Shown: positions 16,301-25,446, counted from the stretch's first letter. The stretch: 64,000 bases of DNA from Levilactobacillus mulengensis (GCF_003946045.1 NZ_RHNW01000002.1:1-64000), one strand, 5' to 3'. Notes: generated by a model from the letters alone, not told the origin. Made by a program: numbers and translations.

Positions 16301-16564
16301 AGTTGTCAACTTCTTTCAGTATTAGTTAATTTCATTGAATATTTTGAATTTCATTGGTTATCCCCGGAGTAATGTTACGGTAAATTTGGTTCGGTCACGC
16401 TCATGGCAGCCATGACCAACCTTTCACAGTTTGGCCAAACGTGTCATAATAATCTACTCGCCAGATTTGACTGGATATTGGTCCAATCGGATTACTCCAG
16501 CACAACACCATCTACCGCCTACCGCAGCCACCAAACCGACGTGTGGCAGAACAATCCACTCGGC

Positions 16565-16860
16565 GGGCTAAACCAGTATGAGCCGCAGGTCTGGGAAAAC
16601 TGGGCTGGTCGTGGGAGTGACCAGAGGCGAGCCAAGGTGCCCGGCTGTGTCGATGGTCTTGGCTGGGGTTCTGTCCCAGCCTAGCTCCATGGGACAACCT
16701 TTGAGACCGCACTTCGGCTCAAAGTTGAGGTGGAAGCCCGCCCTTCGGCTGGAACCGACCCCACAGCAGGGCGCCTTGAGCTCGCCGTCGGGAACGGACG
16801 CGATCAGGCCCAGTTTTCACCAGCCCGGAGGCGCTGCCAAAGATCAAAAGGTTCGAACCA
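16565..16860 (+). repeat. structured repeat B3 (full copy)
   Basis: Full copy between divergent genes. Long-range helix GGCGAGCCAAGGTGCCC with GGGCGCCTTGAGCTCGCC, and hairpin GGCTGGGG...CCCAGCC. The bases between 16310 and 16564 show nothing else. Confidence 0.8.
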
Positions 16861-16940
16861 AGCCCACCAAGTAGATTCGTTATCCACATTGTACCGTATT
16901 TGCGATAGAATTAAGTTAGAATTCAGAGAGGATGTTAAAA

Positions 16941-17120
16941 ATGTCCAGAAGAGAAGACGAAGAAAAAGGTTACATCCCAGGCGTCCACGTCCACCCCAAA
17001 AAGTACAGCTCATCCGGGGGCATCGCCGACTGGGGCCCGCTCCTGACTTGGTTCAACGGTCTAGTCAAATCTTTGTGGAACTGGCTCAAAGGACTCTGGT
17101 CGAAACACAAGGCCTCCTAA
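16941..17120 (+). CDS. 59-residue Trp-rich small protein
   Basis: Start at the second ATG (16941), 9 bases after AGAGAGG; the first ATG (16932) touches that site. The N-terminal half is polar (MSRREDEEKGYIPGVHVHP); the second half is an amphipathic, Trp-rich helix with a basic end (WGPLLTWFNG, LVKSLWNWLKGLWSKHKAS). This could be a membrane-surface peptide. No leader GG motif or immunity gene is seen, so a bacteriocin call is not supported. Confidence 0.55.
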   Translation: MSRREDEEKGYIPGVHVHPKKYSSSGGIADWGPLLTWFNGLVKSLWNWLKGLWSKHKAS

Positions 17121-17185
17121 ATCGGTATTGTCATTTTTATTTTCTCGTGGTAAAGTAAGTGACATTCCATTAAAAAAATAAGTGA

Positions 17186-17340
17186 TTGCCTATATAATGC
17201 CAAGATAAGGTTGGCGAGTTTCTACCCAGAGCCGTAAACTCTGGACTATAAGCAAATTGAGGACGAAACTCTTTTTGCCGATGAAAAGAGTTCGTCGGCG
17301 AGTTTTCAGCAGCCCCCTTTTTGCAAAGGGAGCTTTTTTG
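17186..17340 (+). promoter_or_regulatory. purine riboswitch, guanine class, with terminator
   Basis: Aptamer at about 17186-17256: TATAATGCC, GGCGAGTTTCTACCCAG and AGCCGTAAACTCTGG, ending GACTATAAGC. The base at the specificity position (GACTAT) is C, which indicates guanine/hypoxanthine/xanthine rather than adenine. A terminator follows (GCCCCCTTT...AAAGGGAGC with TTTTTT, 17312-17339). Binding should switch off the downstream permease. Confidence 0.93.
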
Positions 17341-17393
17341 TTTTCAAAATTAGCTTGGCGGCGTATGGACATCACGAGAAGGAGGAAACATTC

Positions 17394-18767
17394 TTGCAGT
17401 CCACAAAGTCCGCATCATCCGTTTCGTCATCAGAAAAAGGGCCGTCATTACCCATGTGGCGGGCCGCCATTCTCGGTTTCCAGCATTTATTAGCCATGTA
17501 CTCTGGTGACGTCATCGTTCCCCTACTGATTGGGGGCGCGCTTCATTTCAACGCCATGCAAATGGCCTACTTAATCAGTGCGGATATCTTCATGTGTGGG
17601 GTTGCAACCCTGCTCCAACTCAAACGCACCCCGCTGACCGGGATCGGCCTACCCGTCGTCCTCGGCTGTGCGGTACAGGCCGTCACACCTCTGAGCGCCA
17701 TCGGAAATCAATACGGCGTCGGCGTCATGTACGGCGCCATCATCAGTGCCGGCATCTTCGTCTTTCTCAGCGCGGGCTGGTTTTCTAAAATTAAGAACTT
17801 CTTCCCACCCGTAGTGACCGGCTCCCTCATCACCATCATTGGCTTCACGCTGATTCCGGTCGGCTTCCAAGACCTGGGTGGCGGGGACGCCACGGCCAAG
17901 AGCTTCGGGGATCCCAAGATGTTACTGGTCGGCTTCCTCACGATGGGCATCATTTTAGGGCTAAACGCCTTTGCTAAAGGCTTTCTCAAGTCCTTGGCCA
18001 TTCTGGCGGGTATCCTGATTGGGACCTTCATCGCCGGCGCCATGGGCATGGTCTCGCTAAAGGCAGTCGGCCAAGCCAGTTGGTTCCACCTGCCCCAATT
18101 TTTCTACTTCGGCACGCCCAAGTTTGAGTGGTCATCCATCGTCACCATGATTCTGGTCTCCCTGACCACCATGGTTGAATCGACCGGCGTCTTCTTTGCC
18201 TTAGGCGATATCACCGGCAAGAAGATTGGCGAACAGGATTTGAAACGCGGCTACCGTGCGGAAGGCATCGCCGTCATTCTCGGTGGGCTCTTCAACACCT
18301 TCCCCTACTCAACCTTCTCCGAAAACGTTGGGGTCGTACAACTATCCGGTGTGAAAACGCGCAAGCCCCTATACTTCTCAGCCGCCTTCTTAATGCTGCT
18401 GGGCCTGTTGCCCAAGATTGGCGCACTGGCCACGGTCATCCCCGATGCCGTCCTGGGTGGCGCCATGATTGTCATGTTCGGGATGGTTGGGGTCCAAGGG
18501 ATTCGGATGCTCCAACAGGTTGATTTCCAAAATAACAACAACCTGTTGGTCTCCGCCATCTCGATTGGCCTGGGCTTAGGCGTCACCGTCTATCCCCAGA
18601 TTTTCCAAGCCCTGCCCCAATCCTTACAAATCGTGATGAACAACGGGGTCGTCATCGGGAGTTTCTCCGCCGTCCTCTTGAATATCATCTTCAACATGCG
18701 GCCAAAACGCGCCGTAACGACCGCCCAAGCGCAGGTCAACAGCGACGCCCAACCTCAAAATAAATAA
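17394..18767 (+). CDS. pbuX: xanthine/uracil permease family purine transporter
   Basis: 457 residues, NCS2 family, about 12-14 helices (GFQHLLAMYSGDVIVPLLIG at the start, ESTGVFFALGDITGKKIGEQD in the centre). Proton-coupled uptake of xanthine. The TTG at 17394 is the likely start because GGAGG lies at 17381-17385; an upstream TTG (17355) has no ribosome site. Controlled by the guanine-class riboswitch just upstream, which supports purine rather than uracil as substrate. No xpt gene follows, unlike the common xpt-pbuX arrangement. Confidence 0.9.
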   Translation: MQSTKSASSVSSSEKGPSLPMWRAAILGFQHLLAMYSGDVIVPLLIGGALHFNAMQMAYLISADIFMCGVATLLQLKRTPLTGIGLPVVLGCAVQAVTPLSAIGNQYGVGVMYGAIISAGIFVFLSAGWFSKIKNFFPPVVTGSLITIIGFTLIPVGFQDLGGGDATAKSFGDPKMLLVGFLTMGIILGLNAFAKGFLKSLAILAGILIGTFIAGAMGMVSLKAVGQASWFHLPQFFYFGTPKFEWSSIVTMILVSLTTMVESTGVFFALGDITGKKIGEQDLKRGYRAEGIAVILGGLFNTFPYSTFSENVGVVQLSGVKTRKPLYFSAAFLMLLGLLPKIGALATVIPDAVLGGAMIVMFGMVGVQGIRMLQQVDFQNNNNLLVSAISIGLGLGVTVYPQIFQALPQSLQIVMNNGVVIGSFSAVLLNIIFNMRPKRAVTTAQAQVNSDAQPQNK

Positions 18768-18777
18768 GTTGTTGCTC

Positions 18778-18820
18778 AAACGACCGACTGGGTTCCTTTG
18801 CCCGAGTCAGTCGTTTTTTT
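18778..18820 (+). terminator. terminator of the xanthine permease gene
   Basis: AAACGACCGACTG...CAGTCGTTTTTTT. Confidence 0.85.
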
Positions 18821-18967
18821 GCGGTTAAATATAATTAACATTATACTATATTCATATGTCAAATAACTTTCTTCCAATCGACATCCATGATAAGCTATTA
18901 GCACGTCTTATTTTTTCAGACAATGACCCACTGTGTGACAGGAACCTTACAAACGGTTAAGAGTCCT

Positions 18968-18996
18968 TTAGTTTTTCCCCTGCATCTGCGTATAAT
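18968..18996 (+). promoter_or_regulatory. promoter ahead of tandem repeats and the ABC exporter
   Basis: TATAAT at 18991-18996, weak -35 TTAGTT 17 bp upstream. A transcript from here would cross repeats B4 and A4 before reaching the ATPase gene at 19697. Bases 18821-18960 hold nothing evident. Confidence 0.5.
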
Positions 18997-19164
18997 ATAA
19001 GCATGTTCGAGATAGGATCAGTCAACAATCTCGTCATTTCAACTAGTAGTCAGCAGTTGGAAAAACTAGATTCAGCGAACCATATGCCGAATTCATTTGA
19101 AGCTAAGCCTCATAGTCTCTATGACAGCCTTTCAAGACTGGCACAACCAGTTACACATTGGCTG

Positions 19165-19412
19165 TGGCTAAACCAGTGTCAGCCACAGGGCTGGGAAAAC
19201 TGGACCGGTCGTGGGAGTGACCAGAGGCGGGCCAAACTGCCCAGCTGTGTCGATGGTCTTAATAGAGTGATTTTCTCTATTTAGAGCATGGGACAACCTT
19301 TGAGACCGGTTCTCAGGCTCAAAGTTGAGGTGAAAGCCCGCCTTTTGGCTGTAACCGGCCCCACAGCAGGGCAGTTTGAGCCCGCCGTCGGGAACGGACG
19401 CGACCAGGCCCA
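19165..19412 (+). repeat. structured repeat B4 (3' arm lost)
   Basis: GGCGGGCCAAACTGCCC pairs with GGGCAGTTTGAGCCCGCC; hairpin AATAGAG...CTCTATT. The 3' closing arm seen in full copies (TTTTCACCAGCCCGGAGGC) is missing. Followed after about 43 bases by repeat A4. Confidence 0.75.
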
Positions 19413-19454
19413 ATGTCACTCTGCTGCCCAAGTACAGAACGAACCACACGATTG

Positions 19455-19669
19455 GGGCTAAACCAGTGTTAGCCGCAGGGCTGGTGAAAATGGGCTCAGC
19501 CGTGGGAGTTGCCTTAGCGGGTTTCCCGCTTAGGTAACTGCTATCTTTGAGACTCGGTCCATGAGGCTCAAAGTAAGCCCGGAGACCGCCTTTCGGCTCC
19601 GGGCGTGCGCCCACAGCGCCACGGCCCATTTTCACCAGCCCGGAGGCGCTGACAAGAAGACATTTAACC
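19455..19669 (+). repeat. structured repeat A4 (full copy)
   Basis: Closing stem GGGCTGGTGAAAATGGGC/GCCCATTTTCACCAGCCC is perfect; last hairpin GCCCGGAG...CTCCGGGC. Ends 27 bases before the ATPase start codon and so probably lies in its leader. Confidence 0.85.
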
Positions 19670-19696
19670 GCAAAACAATTGATAGGAGAATTTGCC

Positions 19697-20593
19697 ATGC
19701 TAAGCATTCAACATATCAGCAAAGAATTCGGCCCAGTCAAAGCCCTGAACGACGTCAGCTTTGACGTTCCCGACGGCCAGATACTGGGTTTGATCGGCCA
19801 AAATGGGGCCGGCAAGTCGACCACCTTTCACAGTATCCTGAACTTTATCGACTACGGCGGCAGTATTCAGTGGCAAGGCCACACCCTGTCCGCCGAGGAT
19901 TTCGACCACATCGGCTACCTACCAGAAGAACGGAGCCTGATGACCAAGCTGACGATTGAACAACAAATCGTTTACCTGGCTCGACTCAAAGGTCAACCGG
20001 CTAAAGTTATTCGGCCCCAAATCGACGACTGGCTTCAACGGTTCGACGTCAAAGGAACCCGCAAGAGTAAGATCAACGACCTGTCCAAAGGGAATCAGCA
20101 AAAGGTCCAACTGATCTGTACGCTGATTCACCAGCCCGACCTGTTGATTCTGGACGAACCCTTTAGTGGGCTGGACCCGGTCAACGCCGACCTCCTGAAG
20201 CAAGCCATCGTGGCCGCCAAGGAACGTGGCGCGGCCATCATCTTTTCCAGCCACGACATGGAACACGTCACGGCCGTCTGTGACCGCCTCGTGATGCTCC
20301 GGAAAGGCAATGTCGTGTTGCGTGGGACCCTTGAGGACGTGCGTGAACAATTTGGCAAGACCGAGCTATTTGTCACGACCGATTGGTCCACCGAGCAGCT
20401 CGCAGCCTTGACCGGCGTCGCCAGCGTGACCCACCGGCACGGCAACCGCTACGTCCTGCATTTGACGGACGCCGCGGCCGGTCCCGCCATTTTCGACGCG
20501 CTGACACAGGGCCATTACATTGAAGAATTTAGCCAACAGCCACCGACCCTTGATGAAATCTTCCGTTTGAAAGTGGGTGAGGAACATGTCTAA
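19697..20593 (+). CDS. ABC transporter ATPase, NatA/YhaQ type
   Basis: 298 residues; start at 19697 after AGGAG. Walker A GQNGAGKST at about 36-44, signature LSKGNQQKVQ, Walker B LLILDEPFSGLDP, H-loop SSHDMEH, and a C-terminal extension typical of the YhaQ/NatA subgroup. It drives the permease encoded by the overlapping next gene. Known relatives export sodium or unknown compounds; the substrate here is unknown. Confidence 0.85.
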   Translation: MLSIQHISKEFGPVKALNDVSFDVPDGQILGLIGQNGAGKSTTFHSILNFIDYGGSIQWQGHTLSAEDFDHIGYLPEERSLMTKLTIEQQIVYLARLKGQPAKVIRPQIDDWLQRFDVKGTRKSKINDLSKGNQQKVQLICTLIHQPDLLILDEPFSGLDPVNADLLKQAIVAAKERGAAIIFSSHDMEHVTAVCDRLVMLRKGNVVLRGTLEDVREQFGKTELFVTTDWSTEQLAALTGVASVTHRHGNRYVLHLTDAAAGPAIFDALTQGHYIEEFSQQPPTLDEIFRLKVGEEHV

Positions 20594-21803
20594 GACCTGG
20601 GTCGTTACGTTTGAAACCTACCTGCGCCAGATTAAATCCTGGAGCTTTCTGTTCATGATTCTGGGTCCATTTGTCATGATTGCCCTGACCGTCGGCATTA
20701 GCTACGTCAGCGCCAATAGCAGTCGCAGCAGTCAACAGGTCGCCATCATTAGCGACTCGAAGGTGCTTCGCCAAAGCTACCTGCAACAGCATCAGGACGG
20801 CATCAATACCAAAATCACTACGACCGCCGCGGCCAAGAAGGCCCTGAAAGCCAACCACCTGGCCGGATACCTAACGTTAAGCACCAGCGGCGAACACCTG
20901 CGCGGGGACTATCACGGGAACAAAGCCATGGGCAACGGGCTGAAGGCGCAGGTCCAAAACTTCCTGACGCAAAATCAGACCGTGCAAAATTACCAGACCG
21001 CTAAGCTGAGTCCCAAGCAGAAACAGGCCCTCACCCAGACGCCGGTGCTTAAGCAGCACGTGGCCACCAAGGACGGCGCCACCAACCTGGCGAAGATTAT
21101 CTCCTTCTGGATTCTAATCACCATGATCTACATTATCCTGATTACCTACTCTTCCATCACGGCCCAAGAAATTGCGTCGGATAAGGGCACGAAAATCATG
21201 GAAATTATCTTCTCAAGCACCACGGCGACGAGCTACTTTGTCGGTAAGATTCTGGGAATCTTATTGGTCATCGTCACGCAGATTGCCATCTACCTCCTCG
21301 GGGGCTGGGCCGGCTACGGATTGGCCATGCACAACGCGGGGATTAAACGCCTAGTCAGTGCGAACCAATCGCTGGTCGACAGCGTCATTCACAACATCGT
21401 CAACTTGAATCTCCTGTACGTCTTGCTGGGGGTCATCATCTACACGATTCTGGCCGCCTACAGTGGCGCGCTGGTCTCCAAGGCCGAGGATGCTTCCAAA
21501 GCGGCACAACCCGTAGTAATGCTGGGAATGCTGGGCTTCTTTGCCGCCTTCCCGTTCCAAAATAATTTGGACGCGTTGGCCGTAAAGATTCTGTCCTACG
21601 TGCCCTTCTTCTCCTCATACTTCATGCCGATGCGGGTCATCAACGGCACCGTCAGCCTGACAGAACAGCTGGCCTCGCTGGTCGTCTTGCTGATTACGAT
21701 TGGCCTGTTCGCCCTGTACATTGGCCGCCAGTATCAACGGTTGATGTTGCAGACCGACAGCGAAAACATGTGGCAGCACCTAATTCACAGCTTTAAGCAC
21801 TAA
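20586..21803 (+). CDS. ABC-2 type permease, NatB/YhaP type
   Basis: 405 residues. ATG at 20586 follows GGTGAGG and overlaps the ATPase gene by 8 bases. One N-terminal helix (about 18-40), a large extracellular domain (about 45-170) and a cluster of about five helices at the C-terminal half (starting SFWILITMIYIILITYSSI). Forms the exporter with the preceding ATPase. Confidence 0.83.
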   Translation: MSKTWVVTFETYLRQIKSWSFLFMILGPFVMIALTVGISYVSANSSRSSQQVAIISDSKVLRQSYLQQHQDGINTKITTTAAAKKALKANHLAGYLTLSTSGEHLRGDYHGNKAMGNGLKAQVQNFLTQNQTVQNYQTAKLSPKQKQALTQTPVLKQHVATKDGATNLAKIISFWILITMIYIILITYSSITAQEIASDKGTKIMEIIFSSTTATSYFVGKILGILLVIVTQIAIYLLGGWAGYGLAMHNAGIKRLVSANQSLVDSVIHNIVNLNLLYVLLGVIIYTILAAYSGALVSKAEDASKAAQPVVMLGMLGFFAAFPFQNNLDALAVKILSYVPFFSSYFMPMRVINGTVSLTEQLASLVVLLITIGLFALYIGRQYQRLMLQTDSENMWQHLIHSFKH

Positions 21804-21823
21804 ATGCAATAGCCATTTAGCCA

Positions 21824-21851
21824 TTAACATTTTACGGCAACGTGCTATAAT
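21824..21851 (+). promoter_or_regulatory. tRNA-Ala promoter
   Basis: TTAACA (21824-21829) and TATAAT (21846-21851), 16-bp spacer, 18 bases before the tRNA. Confidence 0.7.
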
Positions 21852-21869
21852 TAATGGCGTAAGTGGTAT

Positions 21870-21942
21870 GGGCCTTTAGCTCAGTTGGGAGAGCGCCTGC
21901 TTCGCATGCAGGAGGTCGTCGGTTCAAATCCGGTAAGGTCCA
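21870..21942 (+). tRNA. tRNA-Ala (anticodon CGC)
   Basis: Full cloverleaf: acceptor GGGCCTT/AAGGTCC, D arm TAGCTCAGTTGGGAGAGC, anticodon stem CCTGC/GCAGG with loop TTCGCAT (CGC), T arm GTCGG-TTCAAAT-CCGGT with two wobble pairs. The CCA end is not encoded. It reads GCG codons, which are common in this GC-rich window. Confidence 0.93.
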
Positions 21943-21977
21943 TTGAATGGGTTTCATTTGGATAGCATTTAAATTAA

Positions 21978-22012
21978 TAGAGGGTGAGCTGAAAAATCAG
22001 CTCACCCTCTAT
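21978..22012. terminator. bidirectional terminator after tRNA-Ala
   Basis: ATAGAGGGTGAGCTGA, short loop, TCAGCTCACCCTCTAT; also serves the convergent oxidoreductase gene. Confidence 0.88.
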
Positions 22013-22041
22013 TTCTATTAGACGTTACCGCCAATCGTTTT

Positions 22042-23043
22042 TTAAAAGCGAATAACCACTTTTCCCTTCGGATGGCCGTTTGCCAAATAATCTAACGCTT
22101 TATTGATATCCGTCAGCTTAAATTCAGTTGGGTCAACCGCCGGCACAGTCTGGTTGTCTTCAACAAGTTTGGTAATTTTCTTCAATTGTTCGCCATCACT
22201 TCTCACGAAAATAAACCGATAGTCAGCGCCTGCTCGTTTGGCCTTCCAATCAATCCCGCTACCGGCAATCCCGATTAAAGCCGTTTTCCAAAATGGCATC
22301 TGATGATCTTTAGCAAACTGGCGATTAGGCGTCATGATCAAGGATAATAGTCGTCCACCCGGTTTCAACACCTGAAGTTCATGATTAAGCTCTGTCTTCC
22401 CGACCGTATCAATCACGTAATCAACGGGTTTGAGATGCTCCCAATAATTCTGTTCACGATAATCAAAGTACTGTTCGACACCCATATCCATTACGGATTG
22501 TTTTGCGCGCGCATTTCCACTAACCATGACTCTCAAGCCCAGTTCCTTAGCAATTGGAATGGCCATCTGTCCAAACGACCCAGAGCCACCTGGAATCATC
22601 ACGCTTTGTCCGGGTTGCGCGCCTAGTTCTTCGGTCAAGCCCTGATACGCGGTCAAGCCGGTTAAGGGCACTGCCGCACTGTGTACAAAATCTAAGCCAG
22701 TTGGTTTCAGCGCGACGGCATGATAATCAATCACAGCATATTCCGCAAAGGCCCCAATCTTTTCTAAGGGCAACCGTGAGTAGATTTCATCACCAATTTT
22801 GAAGTCTTTCACATTTTTACCGACTGCTTCAACAACGCCCGACAATTCGTTTCCCGTCGTCACTGGCAAGTCATAGTTCTGCAGCAACTTCAGATAGCCG
22901 ATGCCAATTAACTTTTCCAAGGGATTGACGGCCGCTGCCTTTACTTTAACTAAGACTTCATCCTCAGTCGGCGTTGGTACGGGGATGTCCTTCACAACTA
23001 GTTTAAAATTCTTGTCATATTTCAGTAATTGGGCAGCTTGCAT
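22042..23043 (-). CDS. NADPH-dependent quinone oxidoreductase-like MDR protein
   Basis: 333 residues, medium-chain dehydrogenase/reductase fold without zinc ligands. Catalytic half begins MQAAQLLKY with DEVLVKVKAAAVNP; cofactor half has GGSGSFGQMA at about 152-161. Family members reduce quinones or enones with NADPH. ATG follows AAGGAG. Promoter to the right at 23103-23131. The gene sits between the tRNA and the remnant of a surface protein gene, which suggests that this spot has been rearranged. Confidence 0.85.
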   Translation of the reverse strand: MQAAQLLKYDKNFKLVVKDIPVPTPTEDEVLVKVKAAAVNPLEKLIGIGYLKLLQNYDLPVTTGNELSGVVEAVGKNVKDFKIGDEIYSRLPLEKIGAFAEYAVIDYHAVALKPTGLDFVHSAAVPLTGLTAYQGLTEELGAQPGQSVMIPGGSGSFGQMAIPIAKELGLRVMVSGNARAKQSVMDMGVEQYFDYREQNYWEHLKPVDYVIDTVGKTELNHELQVLKPGGRLLSLIMTPNRQFAKDHQMPFWKTALIGIAGSGIDWKAKRAGADYRFIFVRSDGEQLKKITKLVEDNQTVPAVDPTEFKLTDINKALDYLANGHPKGKVVIRF

Positions 23044-23102
23044 CTTATCAATTCTCCTTTTTATTAGCGAGTAATATCGTTCTGTCTTTTTTAGTTGAAA
23101 AC

Positions 23103-23131
23103 ATCTTATAATAATTAGTTACAATAGTCAA
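23103..23131 (-). promoter_or_regulatory. promoter of the oxidoreductase gene
   Basis: Read leftward: TTGACT (23131-23126), 17-bp spacer, TAAGAT (23108-23103). Confidence 0.6.
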
Positions 23132-23148
23132 ATAAAGTTACTTTTATA

Positions 23149-23286
23149 AAGACGAATGCCATCTTCACCGTTACCGGTTGGGCCTACTCCAACGCCAACA
23201 ACTTCCGTAAGGGCGACACCCTGCGGTATAAGGTCACCGGTGGCTACATCACCGGTAATTCCCGCTTTATCAAAGTAACTAAATAG
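23149..23286 (+). pseudogene. 3' remnant of a DUF5776 surface protein gene
   Basis: In frame this stretch encodes the last ~45 residues of the same protein type as the gene at 23542-25371: FTVTGWAYSNANNFRKGD and GGYITGNSRF, against FTVKGWAYSNANNFRKGD and GGYITGNKQF in the intact gene. A stop codon (23284) and a good terminator follow, but there is no start or upstream coding part. A paralogue that has lost its 5' portion. Confidence 0.88.
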
Positions 23287-23297
23287 TCCATCATTAG

Positions 23298-23338
23298 GCC
23301 TCCAAGACTGGTTCGATTTACCAGTTTGGGGGCTTTTT
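23298..23338 (+). terminator. orphan terminator of the surface protein remnant
   Basis: GCCTCCAAGACTGGT...ACCAGTTTGGGGGC then TTTTT, kept directly after the truncated coding stretch. Confidence 0.85.
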
Positions 23339-23541
23339 GAGCGAGTCAAAAAGTTCTAAGCTTCCCAAACGCTTCCAGTCCAGTCTATATATCTAGCCAT
23401 ACCGTACTAGCTGTGAGTGTCCGTTTATCATTCATTTTCCGCACAATATCACTGTTTTTTACTAAAAAGCGTTTGCAAAGCGAATTGATTAAGTGATAAA
23501 CTAATACTGTCAGTATATAAACGATTATTGGAGGGACCATT

Positions 23542-25371
23542 ATGCACCACACACTACGGACTGTTTCCATCGCCAGCTTGTCATTAATCCTGTTCACCGG
23601 ATTAACCGTGCCAACAATCGGTGAAGCAGCCACAACAACACAAACCACCTCAACCAAGGCCACCAACGGCACAGTCGCCATCGATGCCGTCAATCTTCCC
23701 TATAACGTCATCATTAACCAACAAGGTGAGTTACAGAAGGTTCCTTGGTATCCCAGTGAAAGCTCTCAGAACTTGAGTGCCACGACCATAAATGGCAGCG
23801 GCTTCAGCAGCACCTTTCAGACCGACAACAAGGCTGATTCCGTGGCCCAATTAGTCCCAGGATTCTTGACCGACCTCACCCGTTCACCCATGGCCCTCAC
23901 CGACAACGAGACTTTCGGCCAATACCTATTAGCTTCTGGGAAGTACGATAAGCATCCTTCCGAAGACCAGCTCATTGCTGGTCTCCAAGGAGAATATGCC
24001 TTCTTCTCTTGGCTATTTAAGGTGACCGCACAATACGACCAAGGAACGAAGATTTTCTCAGAAATCCAATCGGAATACAATGACAGTGCCCGAGACAACC
24101 TGGCTAAGGCAGCTGAATTGAGCAGTGATAACTCACTATCGACCTATGATGGCTTTTTTAAGAATGAAGAAAACTTTAAGCGCAGTGAGAATTCAATTGC
24201 CAGTCAACTATCTATCTACCACATGACTCAATACTCTTCTGAAGAACTAACTAAGCTGGTCCCTGATGGCGCCGCACAAGCTATCGCCACTGCACTGAAG
24301 ACCCCCATGGCAGATATGATTACCAATACCGATGCCGGTAATACGACGATTAACGGTCTGGTTCCAGCCTCCCAAGCCTTCATGGGGTTCTTTGCCTTCA
24401 GCGAACCTAAATCCACAACGACCACGATCCCCTCGACTTCGAATACAGCGACCACTAGTGCTAGTGCGCCGGTGACCGTTCACTACGTCGACCGGGCTGG
24501 CAACCAACTCAAGCCCACCAAAACACTGACTGGCACTCTCGGCAAAGATTATCAATCTGAGGCGCTTACCATCCCCGGCTATACGTTGACCAAGACGCCA
24601 ACAAATGCCGCCGGAACGTTTAGCACCACGGCGCAGTCGGTCACCTACGTTTATGACACTGATTCTGCCAACACCGCCGCAGATAAACTGGCCGCTAAGA
24701 AGACCGTCGTCTATGGTATTAAGAAGATTGGCTTGTACAGCAAACCAACCTTCAGCACTAAGACGCGTCAAACCTGGTACGCTAAGAAGGGGCGGATAAA
24801 TCGGCCCATGTTTAAAGTCATCGGTTACACCACTTCCAAGAACGGCATAAACCGCTACAAGGTGAAAGACTTGAATCATCAAGGGACCACCGGTTATATC
24901 ACAACCAAGGCGGCTTACGTGTTGCCCGTCTACTACGCAACCAAACACAACACCATGACGGTGATCAATCCCAAGGGGGTCAATGCTTACAGCCGGAAGA
25001 ATCTGACTGGCAAGGTGAATCATTATAAGCAAGGAAAAGTGCTCAAGGTGACTAATATTGTTCACCACAATCTCACCACCCGCTTTGTCCTCAGCAATGG
25101 CACCTACATCTCCGCCAACAAGAAACTGGTTATCGCTGGTAAATACACGATGCCTAAACGGGTTCAAGCCAAGACGGCCGTCAACCGTTATGGCACAGCC
25201 AACTTGACGAACCGCAATCGGCATTATCCTAAAAAGGCGCATGCCACCTTCACCGTTAAAGGCTGGGCCTACTCCAACGCCAACAACTTCCGTAAGGGCG
25301 ACACCCTACGCTACAAGGTTGCCGGTGGCTACATCACCGGGAACAAACAGTTTGTGCGCGTCATTCACTAA
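23542..25371 (+). CDS. secreted MucBP/DUF5776 surface protein
   Basis: 609 residues. Signal peptide (cleavage near GEAA, residue about 30), a unique Ser/Thr-rich helical region (about 30-300), one MucBP domain (about 311-375: VTVHYVDRAGNQL...QSVTYVYD), then DUF5776-type SH3-like repeats from about 385 to the end (KIGLYSKPTF...RQTWYAKKGRINRPMFKVIGY, then a second and third unit). There is no LPXTG, so wall binding is probably non-covalent through the basic C-terminal repeats. Such proteins are linked to mucus or host-surface adhesion in lactobacilli. GGAGGG ribosome site. Confidence 0.88.
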   Translation: MHHTLRTVSIASLSLILFTGLTVPTIGEAATTTQTTSTKATNGTVAIDAVNLPYNVIINQQGELQKVPWYPSESSQNLSATTINGSGFSSTFQTDNKADSVAQLVPGFLTDLTRSPMALTDNETFGQYLLASGKYDKHPSEDQLIAGLQGEYAFFSWLFKVTAQYDQGTKIFSEIQSEYNDSARDNLAKAAELSSDNSLSTYDGFFKNEENFKRSENSIASQLSIYHMTQYSSEELTKLVPDGAAQAIATALKTPMADMITNTDAGNTTINGLVPASQAFMGFFAFSEPKSTTTTIPSTSNTATTSASAPVTVHYVDRAGNQLKPTKTLTGTLGKDYQSEALTIPGYTLTKTPTNAAGTFSTTAQSVTYVYDTDSANTAADKLAAKKTVVYGIKKIGLYSKPTFSTKTRQTWYAKKGRINRPMFKVIGYTTSKNGINRYKVKDLNHQGTTGYITTKAAYVLPVYYATKHNTMTVINPKGVNAYSRKNLTGKVNHYKQGKVLKVTNIVHHNLTTRFVLSNGTYISANKKLVIAGKYTMPKRVQAKTAVNRYGTANLTNRNRHYPKKAHATFTVKGWAYSNANNFRKGDTLRYKVAGGYITGNKQFVRVIH

Positions 25372-25386
25372 CATCAGACCAACCCT

Positions 25387-25427
25387 AATAGGGCGCGAGC
25401 TAAGAAATCAGCTCACGCCCTATTTTG
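25387..25427. terminator. bidirectional terminator
   Basis: AATAGGGCGCGAGCT...AGCTCACGCCCTATTTT, between the surface protein gene and the convergent YbaK-type gene. Confidence 0.85.
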
Positions 25428-25446
25428 TCATCTTAATTGAGATGCC

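Noticed and set aside
16941-17120. Bacteriocin structural gene
   Set aside because: No double-glycine leader, immunity gene, transporter or regulator nearby; only the amphipathic Trp-rich composition suggests it.
19168-19707. 179-codon minus-strand frame across repeats B4 and A4
   Set aside because: Lies on the structured repeats; similar frames recur wherever the repeat occurs (41447-41707, 57064-57345, 60095-60301) with composition set by the repeat, and without ribosome sites.
24247-25242. 331-codon minus-strand frame opposite the surface protein
   Set aside because: Antisense shadow; the plus-strand frame has signal peptide, MucBP and DUF5776 domains.
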